Translations under genes and position numbers: made by a program | NCBI GenBank assembly: GCA_024734495.1 | Contig: JALMQS010000681.1 | Coordinates: 6,853,542 to 6,917,541, forward strand | Reading direction: 5' to 3' | Source: Forficula auricularia | Taxonomy: Eukaryota > Arthropoda > Insecta > Dermaptera > Forficulidae | DNA: 64,000 nt | The notes under the pieces: model-generated | What the model was told of the DNA's origin: nothing | Database searches by the model: none | Seen by the model: only the letters and a program-made list of their open reading frames with translations | Part shown: piece by piece, positions 34,224 through 45,264 of the stretch | Position numbering within the stretch: the first letter of the stretch is position 1 | How the letters are laid out: every line of letters begins with the position of its first letter

Positions 34224-34407
34224 GGGGGTCGGGTAGGCTAGTCGGTAGCATGTCAGCCAGCTAACCAAGAGGACCCGAGTTCGAATCGGCTCGAGGCATC
34301 CGGCTAAAATCTGACCCCCGAGGTAGAGACAAATTTAAAAATAAAAATAAATAGTATCGTAAATGGCTTATGGCTACCATGGCCGAAAAGCCAAAAAAAA
34401 AAAAAAA
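34224..34407 (+). mobile_element. tRNA-derived SINE, full-length copy
   Basis: The head GGGGGTCGGGTAGGCTAGTC carries box A-like GGCTAGTCGGTAGCA and box B GAGTTCGAATC. It is followed by a short body with CTGACCCCCGAGGTAGAGAC and GGCCGAAAAGCC, and by an A tail. It is flanked by perfect 12-bp duplications AATTATTTTCGT (34212-34223 and 34408-34419), so insertion is recent. Other copies: 35115-35215 and 44238-44402. Confidence 0.92.
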
Positions 34408-34888
34408 AATTATTTTCGTTTATAAACAAATCATATCAATTGTTTTATATTTATCAAATTAAATAAATTATAATGATTTATTTCTTTTAATTAGACTTAT
34501 TTATACTTTTAATCGTTATATGTACTTATATTCTGCTTTTTGATTTATAACAATTTAGGTTCATATATTTGTCTTATTATCATTAATTATTATTAGTTTG
34601 TTTAATTAAAGAAACATAGAATATATTGGTCATCTGACTTGATTTATTATTTTCAAGTTCGAGAAATTTGATTATAATGTTTATTTATTATAGGCTAAAA
34701 ATATTTTTTATATAATTGATTTTATATCAATAATTAGCTGAAATAGGCTTGTCGCACTACACACATGTAGGGTAATTAATTTATCCCCTTTAATAAGGGT
34801 TGGTTATACTAAATATTAAGTTATTTTACTATTGATTTCTTTTATGGAAAATATAAAATAAATTATTTTAAAATTGAATATCTCTCAG

Positions 34889-35079
34889 ATACAGATGTTG
34901 TTTTGGCTCCTTCAATATTACTGGGTCATCGTCCTTTCATGCGTGATTGTGACTATGTTTCTAATTTAGCCGATCAGCTGATTTCGGGAGAGCTTCCCTA
35001 TCCCTCTTTTGAGGGAACCGTGTACTTCACTGAAATCAAATGTTCCGGGGTTGGCGGCATCAGTGACGCTAATTTATAG
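34889..35079 (+). CDS. Candidate coding exon, 63 codons with stop
   Basis: After the acceptor-like GAATATCTCTCAG (AG at 34887-34888) the frame runs open with a two-base lead to TAG at 35077-35079. It is part of an 89-codon stop-free run starting at 34813. It contains APSILLGHRPFMRDCDYVSN, LADQLISGELPYPSFEGTVY and FTEIKCSGVGGISDANL. Composition is clearly coding-like and GC is about 46%. There is no ATG early enough for a stand-alone ORF, so an upstream exon is needed. Family not recognised; host exon or decayed retroelement are both possible. The frame ends only 24 bp before the target duplication of the SINE at 35115. Confidence 0.4.
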
Positions 35080-35114
35080 TACTATTTAACAATCCGCTGG
35101 TTAATTAGATCAGA

Positions 35115-35215
35115 AATCTGACCCCCGGGGTAGAGACAAATTTTAAAAATATATCTAGTATCGTAGTGGGCTTATGGCTAGAAGGGCGAAAAGCCAAAAA
35201 AAAAAAAAAAAAAAA
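35115..35215 (+). mobile_element. 5'-truncated SINE copy with perfect 12-bp duplication
   Basis: It begins at AATCTGACCCCCGGGGTAGA, corresponding to the part after box B in the copy at 34224, and ends GGGCGAAAAGCC plus a 23-base A tail. It is flanked by AATTAGATCAGA at 35103-35114 and 35216-35227. Truncation at insertion is typical of LINE-driven retroposition. Confidence 0.9.
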
Positions 35216-36227
35216 AATTAGATCAGATACACTAGATTATTAATGGTGGACGCCATTTTAGCTCTGTTCTAGGATTTCAAAATTTTTATATTAATAATAA
35301 TAGAAACTTTATTGATTTTAATTGATTAATGAATTATAATTAATTTAAATTATGTGTTTTACTCTGCGAGTATCCCAACTAATATATTGTATTAATGTTT
35401 ATTTTATCGTTATTTAAAGTTACTTCCGGTGACCAACATACTTATATTAATTTCTTTAATTATACATCCAATTATCGGCTATTAATTGCCATATCATTTA
35501 CAAATTAGGAATTAATTTCAAATTTATTATTGAAGTGAACCTCTTTTACTTTTAATTGTTTGTTTTATTCGATCCGACTCTAGGCCTATTTTAGGGTAAA
35601 TTAGTACCTTGGAGTCAAGATTGGCGCCTATGCCTATTATAATTTAATAGTTAAATTCAGTTCATTCATTAAAGAATGGACCAAGTACTTATCTATTCGC
35701 ATCACCAGGTCTGCTACTTAATAGCACTTCCACGTGGCCGGCAGTCTTGATTTTTGGATAACTCCCATATATCTGATATTTTCATAGAAAATATCAATGG
35801 CATAATAATAATCACTGTATGTTTTTCACAAGATTTTCAATATCACTATAAAACGTTAGATTGATCGAGATATACTTGGATTTTCAAATATCACAGATGG
35901 GTTTTTTAGGTAGGTCAGCCACTCATGTGCGTTTCGTATCAAGGTCATAGGCAAAGAGATCAAGTTCATTCTCTAGACACGTAATTGCTGGCTCCTAGCT
36001 GACTAATTACCCAATTAGCCACTGAGGGCGACTCATTCAGACTTGGATTTTAATTAGTACTTCTCTCTCGATAGATGTCCGTCAAGTTCACTTTTTCGAT
36101 ATAATTTCAAATAATAAATCATACATCACTTTGAATTGTCATTAAAACACAAAAAAACTTATGCAATTATCTGCATTAATCAATAACAAGCCTGTTTCAT
36201 CACATTATATACTTTTCCATTTTATAT

Positions 36228-36247
36228 AGAAAGATAGATAGATAGAT
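36228..36247. repeat. (AGAT)n microsatellite
   Basis: A short run of AGATAGATAGATAGAT. Confidence 0.8.
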
Positions 36248-36291
36248 TTGGCCTAAATATCTTCAAAAAATTAGTCCATTTAAATTATGAT

Positions 36292-36530
36292 TTGAAAGTT
36301 TATAATAGGAAAATAAGAACAAGTTTTTATGTGTGACTTTTTTGTTATCAATAACGTTTCGTCGACTTTGCCGACTTCTTCAGGGCTTCAAATAGTCATG
36401 CCACACATTCGTCTAAATTTTCTTTTTGAACCCCTGAAGAAGTCAACAAATCGGCATGGAAATTGGATGATAAATAAAAAGTCACACATAAAACTTGTCC
36501 TTATTTTCCCGTCAAAAACTTTCAAATTAA
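36292..36530. repeat. Foldback with Penelope/hammerhead-like termini
   Basis: Arms (about 36292-36393 and 36427-36530) contain AAGTTTTTATGTGTGACTTTTT and its complement. The left arm, on minus, has CTGAAGA (36383-36377), a GTCGGCAAAGTCGAC stem, and GAAACGTT (36360-36353). The stem I partner is lost (ATT where GGT is found at 63825-63827), so cleavage is unlikely. The single-arm relative at 63791-63890 keeps stem I. Confidence 0.7.
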
Positions 36531-36545
36531 TACAAATTATGAGCG

Positions 36546-37540
36546 GATATGATAATAATAATTAAATTATGATAAAAGTCACTCTTATACTATAGAGATT
36601 ATTTCTCAAACTTATGCATGTAAAATCTTCTCTACAGTTTCTGTTCTCCCCCCCCCCAAAATCAACATTCAGGTTAACAACTGCTTTCCTAAAAACACGA
36701 TCTAGAATTTACTTTAAAAGAGAACATTAAACATATTTTTTGGAATTAATGAAGAAATTCTTTACCTTCACCAAAAATGAATAAATGAATAAATCTCGTT
36801 TCTAAATTAAACATATAATTTTATAATGTACTAAAAAATATAAATAAAATTGAAATAATTATAAAAATTTAACAAAGTTTTTATTGATTTATGAGAAATT
36901 AATCACTTGAAATGGCTTATATAAAAATATTTTTTTAAGTAAATGAATAAATATATGTATATAAAATAATGAACTACTTCTATCTACAAATATCCCCTGT
37001 ATATTGTGAAAATATTCTATATGGAAAAGGAAAACTTTTGAAATAAATCATCCTAATAATATACAGCGTTTTTAAATACATATTATCAGCTATGAGCATA
37101 CTATTCTCACAATAAATAAATAATAAATGTATGAATTTAATTCAAGAAAATTTATTATTTTTTTTTTTTTTTTATTTTTTTTTCTTTTTTAAAAATTGAA
37201 TTTTGAAATTCAGAAAAGAATACAAAAAATTCAATAACCGATCATTTTAGATGCTGAAAATAAAATAGCTTTTATATAAAGATTTGTTTGAGAAATAAAA
37301 AAAATAAAAACAAGCATAGAAAAGAAAAGGAGAGAGAACTCGTGTAATATATGCCTGAGCTGGGGGGTAATTTAATGTGCACTCTTATGAGTTTAACATT
37401 TTAATTTCTAGAAATTTTAAACTAAACTAAAAATTACACAATATTTATTAACAATGATTCACATGTTTGTTTTTATTAAATAAATACAGTTCTTTTATAA
37501 ACAATCTCAAAAACGTTTTATTATAAATCCCAACTATTTG
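36546..37540. other. AT-rich noncoding stretch
   Basis: No supported gene. It includes a C10 homopolymer run (about 36649-36657) and a T-rich run at about 37156-37180. Confidence 0.5.
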
Positions 37541-37542
37541 TA

Positions 37543-38617
37543 GTCCAAGAGCTGGTGACACATTTTTGGCGCTACGTTCCAAGCCCAACTAGAAATAATG
37601 CGTAATAGTACCGTCTAGCAGTAGTTGTACAATAGATAGCGAAGTCTGGCTGGTCTAAGCAGGTTGACCAGGTACTGCGCATGGTGTGAGTGCAATTAAA
37701 AATACTAACCCTTGTTAAAAATATTTTGACCACACAATGCAATTATAATAAAAATAATTTTTAAGAAAAAAATAAAAACCGACTTCAAAAAATTAAATGC
37801 AACAAATAAAATACACTAAAGGTATAAAATAATTATTAACTTATTTAGTTGCTAAACGACAGAAATATTAACATGAAATTACTTTTGAAGTCGGTATCAA
37901 ACAAACTATACCTATAAGCGAGCGTACCCATGGCTTGTACAAATAAAGATCCGTAGGTGCGATTCACAAAAGATATATGTTTGGCACCAACTAAAAACAA
38001 TTTCATGTTAATATTTTGTCGATTTAGTTGTAACTAGCTAGTTAATAATTATTTTATACCTTTTAGTGTATTTTATTTGTTGCATTTCATTTTTTGGGGT
38101 AGTTTTTATTTTTTTGCTTAAAATTATTTTTTTATTTTTCTCTTTTTAGTGATCATATCATCAGAAATTGACCAAATTAATATGACACCATCCCTAAGAC
38201 ACCCCCTTTCCGGATAAAAAAAACATCGATCGGTTTCACAAACAAGAGGAGTTAGGTCAAACAAACCCCTAGCAAAAAAGATTATTACCTATTGAAAAAA
38301 AAAACGAAAAAAATGGGACCAATCGGAAGCTAGACCGGACCCAATACTGGAATTTTTCAAAATCGGGATAATTAATTGGCGGAGATATGAGTACAACATA
38401 GGCTTTAAAAAAAATTCACGAGTCGAATAGAGAACCTCTCCTTTTTTGAAAGTCGGTTAAAAATTATGAATTTATAGTCATTATGACATAATATATTAAC
38501 CCCAGACCATTTGATGGTGGGACGTGGAACCAGACTTACCCAAAGTGTATTTTTACAACATGAAAAAAAATAGCATGATGCATGATGTAGTCAAAAATGT
38601 GTCACCAGCTCTTGGAC
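37543..38617. mobile_element. TA-flanked transposon with 26-bp inverted repeats hosting a nested element
   Basis: Left end GTCCAAGAGCTGGTGACACA TTTTTG and right end CAAAAATGTGTCACCAGCTC TTGGAC are perfect inverted repeats of 26 bp. TA lies on both sides (37541-37542, 38618-38619), consistent with TA target duplication. No transposase. The middle (37777-38458) is the second AACCGACTTC-ended element, a later insertion or captured segment. Confidence 0.85.
37777..38458 (-). mobile_element. AACCGACTTC-ended element, copy 2
   Basis: The inverse orientation of the copy at 10281-10900. The foldback half comes first (37777-38108: TTAAATGCAACAAATAAAAT), followed by the single-copy half ending CTTTTTTGAAAGTCGGTT. 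Shared inner blocks include AATCGG... , GGCGGAGATATGAG and ACCCCCTTTCCGGATAAA or their complements. No ORF. Confidence 0.75.
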
Positions 38618-39780
38618 TATTGGAAGAAAGTCTCCTTTATCAATGGAATTTTAGAAAAATATTTGCTTGAAAAACGGAAATATAAGCAAATATAAAAAAT
38701 AAATAAATAGACATTGATAAAGATTGTTTTTGAGATGATTTTACGTTCAATAAAAATATTTTAAATATAAATTTTCTTTATAAAAAATCATTTTTAGAAA
38801 ATTTTTATATTTTTATTTTTATTCAAGGTAATTCATCTCCAAGAAAATATATATCATTGTCTATTTCAAACTATTTGTTTACAGTCTCTTTATATTTTCT
38901 TCTTTAAATCAATTATTTTTACATATTCGAATTGATAAAGGGACTCTTGAAACATTTGGATATCTAATAAACGTTTGAGATTTTTATTTATATTTTATTC
39001 AATATATAGGTACCTATATAAAGCAAAATCTACTTCTTTCTGAATCAAAAATTCTCTTTAGTTTCTCGTAAATCGTTAATTAATTAATTACTTTATCTAT
39101 TCTTAATTCCATGGTTACTTTTTATTTTCTCACTAAGATTATACATAAGAGAACAGGCTGGTCAAAATAAAAACATATAGAAGCCTATTAAATAATGATT
39201 CAATCTATCTATGTGGCTATAACAATATCTATTAAACTTGCTCTAATAAAATAAAGCAAATTATTAAAAAAATAAATAAATTATTGTGTGTTTTTATTCG
39301 TATAAAAAAAATCACTCTAAGGTTAATAAATTATTACATACAGGTGTACAAAGTTATCTCCATCTCCTTCTCACTCACTACCACACCAGTGAAAATAAAA
39401 TTGTATCATTAATTTGGAATTTGAAAAATGAAAAATCACCTTTGCCTAACTTTTTTTTTATTTTTTTATTAATAAATGAATAAGCGAATAAATAAAATGC
39501 GAAAAGGTAACTAACGAAGTGACTTGTTGCTATTGTTTGCCAATTTATTGCTTCAATTGTTAATTTCCTTTTCCTCTCCGACAATATCACAAATCATAAA
39601 TACTACTTTCTATTATCTTATAAATTGCAAAATCTATACTTGTATATTATTACCGAGAAAAAATTGTTAAGACAAACTCTGGCAATGCTTTATTTATTTA
39701 CAAAAAAGTGCGGCTAAATTTAACTCTATCAACATCGGATTATTTGTTGACTAATTTAAGGAGTTTAATAAACAAATAAT
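38618..39780. other. AT-rich noncoding stretch
   Basis: No supported gene. At about 38935-38990 the sequence ATTGATAAAGGGACTCTTGAAACATTTGG is a decayed Penelope-type terminal motif (compare 43103). Confidence 0.4.
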
Positions 39781-39785
39781 AAAAA

Positions 39786-40125
39786 AATGTATCTACTCAT
39801 TATATACGCGAATGCTCATGGAGTCAATATGCAGGGTGGTTCGGTTACAAAAGAAGAGTTAACAACTGGTTTAAACCATCCTGGACCTTAACTCTCTTTG
39901 ACCAGTGGTTTCATTAAAGGGACCACTTTAATAACATAATTTGACATTTAACGAAAAAGTATCTACTCATTATATACGCCAATGCTCATAGGGTGAATAT
40001 GCAGAATGATTCGGATAAATCCAGAATTGGTTAAAACCACTGGTTTAAACCGGTTTTAAAACATCCTGGACATTATCCTATTTTGTCAGTGATTTTTATT
40101 AAATGACCACTTGAATAACACAGTT
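39786..40125. repeat. Tandem duplication of about 170 bp
   Basis: Both units contain GTATCTACTCATTATATACG, AATGCTCAT, AATATGCAG, GATTCGG/GGTTCGG, CTGGTTTAAACC and CATCCTGGAC. The copies are about 75-80% alike. Confidence 0.75.
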
Positions 40126-40329
40126 GATTCATATTTCCATACTTACATTCGTATATCTATAAATAAATTTATATAAATATTTTTAGTTGGTACATGGTAC
40201 AAGACCTTAAAAAGGTATGTGTACAAGAAATTGACATATCAACATCCCTGACCCTTCAAATCTTGCTATTTTATTATGAACGAAATTGCAAGTATTAGCA
40301 TGTTCGTTTTTTTATAATGATATTGATAC

Positions 40330-40965
40330 AAGAAGAAGTTGCAAGAAGGTGGCCTCTGTAGTCCGTGGTGGACCTTGTAACGTGAAGATAAGGAGATTTA
40401 GGGATTGGGTAACAGTCGAAGGTATCTGTGGCTGCTAGTCTTGAAAGATTGAAGGTTATAAGTTGCTGGAAAGACAGTCGGGGGAAGAGAGTTCAGTCTC
40501 TAGATGTCATAGGGATAAATGAATTGGCGAATGCGTTTGTTCGATTAGTATCCAGTTTAAGCGTGTAGGGGTGTTGAATTTTTAGAAAATCGTGTATTTC
40601 AGGCAATAGAAGCCTTTGGTGGGATTACCGATTTTATTTCGTCAGAACAAAAGCCATGGTAATATCTATAAAAAAGGGAAAGGGCGGAGACAGATCTACG
40701 ATGGGCTAAGGAGTCGAGAGTGTCAGTTAATGCATGGGATCGCCTATCAGTGCGATAGCTCCCTTACTCTAAATTGCATCTAAGGTATTAAGAGAATACT
40801 TGGAGGCTCCTCTCCACAAATGCGAGCAATATTCAAGACAGGGGCGAATTTGAGCCTTGTATAATATAAGGAGTTGAGTGGGGGTGAAAAATCGTTTGGT
40901 TCGGAAAAGAAAGCCAAGCTTACATGCTGCAGCTTTTGCTACTTGAGTGCGTAATCCTTATGATC
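40330..40965 (-). pseudogene. Non-LTR retrotransposon reverse transcriptase, C-terminal relic
   Basis: The minus strand encodes KLGFLFRTKRFFTPTQLL and YKAQIRPCLEYCSHLWRGAS with KYSLNTLDAI, then a stop, SKGAIALIGDP and HRRSV-like remnants. Further on, with stops, come NRTNAFANSFIPMTSRD and TLFPRLSFQQLITFNLSRL. This order matches the thumb and C-terminal part of Jockey/CR1-type LINE reverse transcriptases. Several in-frame stops show it is dead. It is distinct from the LINE pieces at 16937 and 27335. Confidence 0.75.
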
Positions 40966-41099
40966 TGTGTAGAACGACAGAGACAAGTTTTAACTTGAAT
41001 TAAGGTTTCAGAGAATAAACTAAATAAGAATTTTCCTAACACCTAAACAAAAAGTACCCGATTCGCGCTTAATAATAAACGAAAGTAGGTCTTTTCTTT

Positions 41100-41175
41100 C
41101 CTCATATGAGTTTCTTGCATTAGTTACTTATTAATCACCAGTGCGTAAGCTGACTGAGCTACCCGACTTCCCATT
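41100..41175 (-). repeat. Partial tRNA-like head (SINE or pseudo-tRNA fragment)
   Basis: The minus strand reads GGGAAGTCGGGTAGCTCAGT CAGCTTACGCACTGGTGATT, a good 5' half of a tRNA with box A TAGCTCAGTCAG. No box B follows, so it is a fragment. Confidence 0.4.
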
Positions 41176-42815
41176 TCCCCTTTATTGTAACAAAAATTCA
41201 AATAGATACGTCTCTAAAGAAGTTTCACTTCAAAAATTCATTGAGCAATAAACCGTTTTAGTTTTAGTTTAAATCTTTGAATTAGTTAAATCTGTAATTG
41301 AAAAGTTGATTTTTTCTTTTTTTTTTTTGTAAGTGGTATTTTTCGCATTTTATTTATGTTTGGAATTTTCTAATGACTTCACTTTTTTTAATTGTTTCCC
41401 TATCGTTATATAACATACAGTAGAATTTTGTACAACACCTGCAAAACACGGGTACGTAAAGAAAAATTCCATCACGATTACAATTATTCCGATCAGATCA
41501 CGTGTATCCAAGTCAGTCAAGCTAAATACGTTCTTATTTCCTCATTAAAGATTAATTGCATTGATTACTTTATTATACATATTTACAGGAGATATAATTA
41601 TTATGAAACGAACTAGGAGTGAAATGAAATCTCTTATTTTCAGAATTAATTTGATAAGTACTTCTATACTATCGACTATTGATATTATTTTGTGATAAAC
41701 AATAACTACCTACTATCATGGGTCTAGTTAAGGAGGGGGGGGGACAAAACTCATTACCCCAGTAGAATAATCGAAACTCCATTATTACGAGACATCGCTA
41801 TGTATTTCTAATTAAATTATTTCTTTATTTCCAAAATTTATCAATTGGGGACCATTTGGACCATTTTTGAAAAACCGAAATTCGATATCTTTTAACCGGT
41901 GATCAAATTCAAAATTTACAGGAGGTTTTTTGATGAGTACTGAAAAATGTCAAAAATAAAAGAAATCAAAAATTAAAATTTTTCAAACTGTCCTCAAATA
42001 TATTTTTAAACTTTGTTTTTTTTCTTTTTTTACTGAGGCTTCGTGACCCACAGGGTGAAAAACACTCTAATACTGGAACGTCTTCGTTTTATTAAAACAT
42101 TTATTTATTTGTTGTTTATTTTCGATATCACAACAAATTAACCTATCGAATTAAAATGTTAATTTCATGGAAAATAAATATATAGGTATAACTAGTAAAT
42201 TTCAAGTTTATGTCTTCTTTATTTTACGAGCTACAATGAATGCTCTGACAGACGGACTGACTGATTGTATAATAAATAATTTACGTTTGTCTCTAAAAAG
42301 TTGAGTTGTTTAGTCTAGCAAAGTTAATTATCAACTTTTAACACTTTACTTCTATTGAAAAGGTTAAAAATAGGCTGCAATAAAAGCGATATAAAATTTC
42401 ACGGCTGAAAGTGGCAATTCGGAAGCGAAATGATCAGACATCCTTTGGTGAAGCAAATCCCTTAATGAAAATGTTACCATTCTTATTATTATAATTGGAA
42501 ATGTTTCTAATGGCTGGACGGAAATTGAAGTTAGAGCAATTGTGGAAATGTGGCTTTGCTTGATGATGATGTTCCATTTCAAAACTCACCCTATAAATGA
42601 ATCGCTACGTGTTGATGGTAGTGTTTTTAAACAACCCCTCGGGTTCTTCTAGCTCACCAATTGCCAGATTTCATTCAAACAGGTGTTTCAAATAGGGTGC
42701 GGTCGACGGAAATTATTATTAACATCGAGTGTAGTTTTAGTTTAATGCTTAAATTCGATGTTTCAAATATATTGTATATTCCTATAGATATAATATATTA
42801 AAAAAAATATAAATC
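41176..42815. other. Noncoding stretch
   Basis: No supported gene. A G10 run lies at about 41735-41744. GTGACCCACAGGGTGAAAAACACT near 42048 resembles a hAT end, but no partner is seen. The short frames at 41392 and 42364 lack coding character. Confidence 0.4.
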
Positions 42816-42821
42816 TTTTAT

Positions 42822-43155
42822 AAAACAATTTTGAAAACGTTTCAGGAGAAATTCTCCCATTATCAATGGAATTTTTTGTAAAAATTGAAAAAAAGAAAAA
42901 AACGTTGTTTTCAAATATTCTTTAGAAAACAACCCCAAGAAATTAAACATTAGTGTAAACAACTTTTATTTTTAATTTTTAAAAGTGATTTAGGTGTCGG
43001 TTCTAGGTGAAACATTATAAGTAACTTATGAGGAGAATTTTCTAGGTTAGGGTTTCACAAACTTTTATTTTATTATTTTTCAATTTTTACAAAAATTCCA
43101 TTGATAAAGGGAGAATTTTCCGAAACGTCTGGTTTAAAAATAAACATTTTCAAGA
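42822..43155. repeat. Foldback with decayed Penelope-type motifs
   Basis: Outer arms (42822-42896 and 43078-43155) pair through CATTATCAATGGAATTTTTT-like and AAAAATTCCATTGATAAAG blocks. The right arm reads TTGATAAAGGGAGAATTTTC CGAAACGTC with CCA/TGG closing pairs, a hammerhead-like fold whose first box is altered (TTGATAA for CUGANGA). Inside is a block GTGTCGGTTCTAGGTGAAAC shared with about 8300 and 49945. Confidence 0.55.
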
Positions 43156-43208
43156 TTAAATTGAAAGTTTCTTTTTGCCGAGAGTAGCAGAATTTTTATA
43201 AATTGCAG

Positions 43209-43425
43209 GAGATATGTTCTTCTGCTGGAAAAATACATTTTTAATTTATTTATAACGAGACTATAGTTTCGAGGGCTTTTCTTCATTCATCAGTGCCTAT
43301 TACAATTGATTCACATATGAACTCAATTGTAATAGAGTGGTGAAGAGGGCAAAGCCCTCGAAACTATAGTCTCGTTATAAATAAATTAAAAATGTATTTT
43401 TCCAGCAGAAAACACACTCTTTTAT
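43209..43425. repeat. Head-to-head hammerhead foldback
   Basis: Inverted arms TTCTGCTGGAAAAATACATT ... / AATGTATTTTTCCAGCAGAA surround two oppositely oriented hammerhead-like copies. The minus copy (43293-43258) has CTGATGA, a weak stem II and GAAACTATAGTC. The plus copy (43336-43377) has GTGGTGA with a perfect six-pair GAGGGC AAA GCCCTC stem and GAAACTATAGTC. The damaged halves are complementary in the two copies: the minus copy keeps the first box, the plus copy keeps stem II. Confidence 0.7.
43258..43293 (-). ncRNA. Hammerhead ribozyme motif (weak stem II)
   Basis: CTGATGA at 43293-43287 and GAAAC at 43270-43266, followed by TATAGTC. Core boxes are intact, but the GAAG/CCTC stem II has mismatches. 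Stem III is the palindrome ACTATAGT. Confidence 0.35.
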
Positions 43426-44189
43426 TGTCTCCTCCAAGTTTTCAAGATTATTTTATAAAGGATTTTAATTTTTAATTATTTAAAAACAATCAATGAAATT
43501 TTTCTAACTTAAATAGATATACTATATAAGTATATCTTTAAAAAAAATCGCGAAAAATTCATAGAAAGATAAATAGCTTTATACCAGTGAGGTGGCTGCA
43601 AAAATCCAGTCTTAAAACTGTTTAAATTATCTATTAAAAACTAACATTGTAATTTGCTCAGTTTATATTTTTGAAGGCTGTTCTTTTTTTAAAATCAAAA
43701 CTTTTTTTGTTAACATTTTTAGCATACTACAAAATTTTGTACTATGGACTGAAATAATTAAAATATAGATATTTTTTGTTTATATATATATACATATATT
43801 TTTTAAATTTCGTAATTTCTGTAAAACTATTTTCAAAGCTCAAAGAAAAAGAAAATTTAAAAGAAGAAGAAAAAACTAAGTGGAAAAAGTGTAATAAAAA
43901 ACCAATATCAAGGGAGGCAGGCGATTAATCGAATCAACGCTCTTCTTAGACGGTTCTCCTCTCTTCTTTCAATCCATCCACCATGTTCTAAAGCATCTTC
44001 ATCATTGCAAAAATCTCCCAATATCCATTTTGGAGCAGAATTTTAAATTGATGATAAAGTGGATTTCAGTAATCCCTGTAGAAAGCATGTGCCCTGCGAA
44101 CGGAAGTCACAAATCTATATTTATTATAATCGGCTTGCACAACGTGATATTTTTCATTTTTAAAACCCACTAATAGTTCATGAAAAATA

Positions 44190-44873
44190 AAATGTATTAA
44201 GTATTAAATGAAAGGCTTATTTTTTAGCAGTTTTAAATTTTTTTTTTTTGCTTTTCTAGCCATAAGCCCATTTACTACTAAATATTTTAAAATTTGTCTC
44301 TACCCCCGGGTCAGGTTTTAGCCAGATGCCTCGAATCGAATTCGAACCCGGGTCCACTTAGTTAGCAGGCTGACACGTTAACCCCTAGCCTACCCGACCC
44401 CCTTTTTAAAATTTATGTTGTTTTTTTTATTTATCCAAACATTTCGGAAATTTTCAATATTCTTCCAGTGGACCCCACTCAAAAAATTACCGTACTTGTT
44501 CAGTCTTCACAAAAATTAGAACGCAGGGCCACAGAGACATTTCAATTTGTTATTCTTATCACTGAGTGTATTGATTGAGCTGCTCTTGAAAGCATCAAAA
44601 AGAAATTTATATCAAGGAAAAAAAATTGTTATTGTTTTAAGGGCAAAATTAAGAATAACAAATTGAAATGTCTCAGTGGCCCTGTGTTCTAATTTTTGTG
44701 AATACTAAACAAGTACGGTGATTTTTTGGGTGAGATCCACTGAAGTAGGATGATATTGCACAAAATTTCCGAAATATTTGGAAAATAAATAAAAACAAAA
44801 AACAAAAAAAAAACAGCATTTAAAATTTAAAAAAAAACTCCAAAAAATAAGCCTTTTATTTAGTACTTATAAG
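44190..44873. mobile_element. Foldback element interrupted by a SINE
   Basis: Outer arms (AAATGAAAGGCTTATTTTTT at left, AAAAAATAAGCCTTTTATTT at right) and inner arms are complementary (for example AATTAGAACGCAGGGCCACA with TGTGGCCCTG-type sequence TGGCCCTGTGTTCTAATTTT). The left arm is split by a SINE at about 44238-44402. Removing it restores TTTTAAATTT continuity matching the right arm. Confidence 0.75.
44238..44402 (-). mobile_element. tRNA-derived SINE nested in a foldback arm
   Basis: The same family as 34224-34407, on the minus strand: GGGGGTCGGGTAGGCTAGGG head, box B GGTTCGAATTCGATTC, CTGACCCGGGGGTAGAGAC body and A tail. Flanks TTTTAAATTT and TTTTTAAAATTT look like an imperfect duplication. 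Confidence 0.85.
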
Positions 44874-44929
44874 AATCATCAGCACCACTGTGAATCGAAA
44901 AAAATGTATTAAAATACTCTAATAGTTCA

Positions 44930-45055
44930 CAACAAATAAAATTGATTAAAATTAGGAAATTTAAATTCTTATTTTAAAACTCACTGCGGAGTCCAGGGGA
45001 CATAGCCCCTGGCCAGTAAGATGCCCGCCAGAAGTGGGCTTGGCAGCTGGTAGAC
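44930..45055 (+). mobile_element. Helitron-like 3' end, degenerate
   Basis: TAAGATGCCCGCCAGAAGTG GGCTTGGCAGCTGG resembles the hairpin-plus-CTAG end at 52215-52248. The hairpin is imperfect and the end reads CTGGT. Probably a decayed copy. Confidence 0.4.
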
Positions 45056-45264
45056 AGATAATGACGAAACACATTTTTATGCTGATATAAATAAATTTTG
45101 TTTATGTGTTTGTGGTTTTAAAATGAAGTTTTTATAAATATTTTGATTTTTTTTAATGTCCCTTTTACTACCACCTGGTCCTATGTTAAGCTTTATTTTG
45201 TAAAAATTGTATTAACTCTATCATTCCTACAGTCAAATTACCAATTTTTTGCATATTTTACTGC

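Noticed and set aside
33360..35760. Possible LTR retrotransposon (TGTGACAAATTGG start, TGGCGCC near 35622)
   Set aside because: No matching second LTR, no polypurine tract and no gag/pol motifs could be found, so it is not annotated as such.
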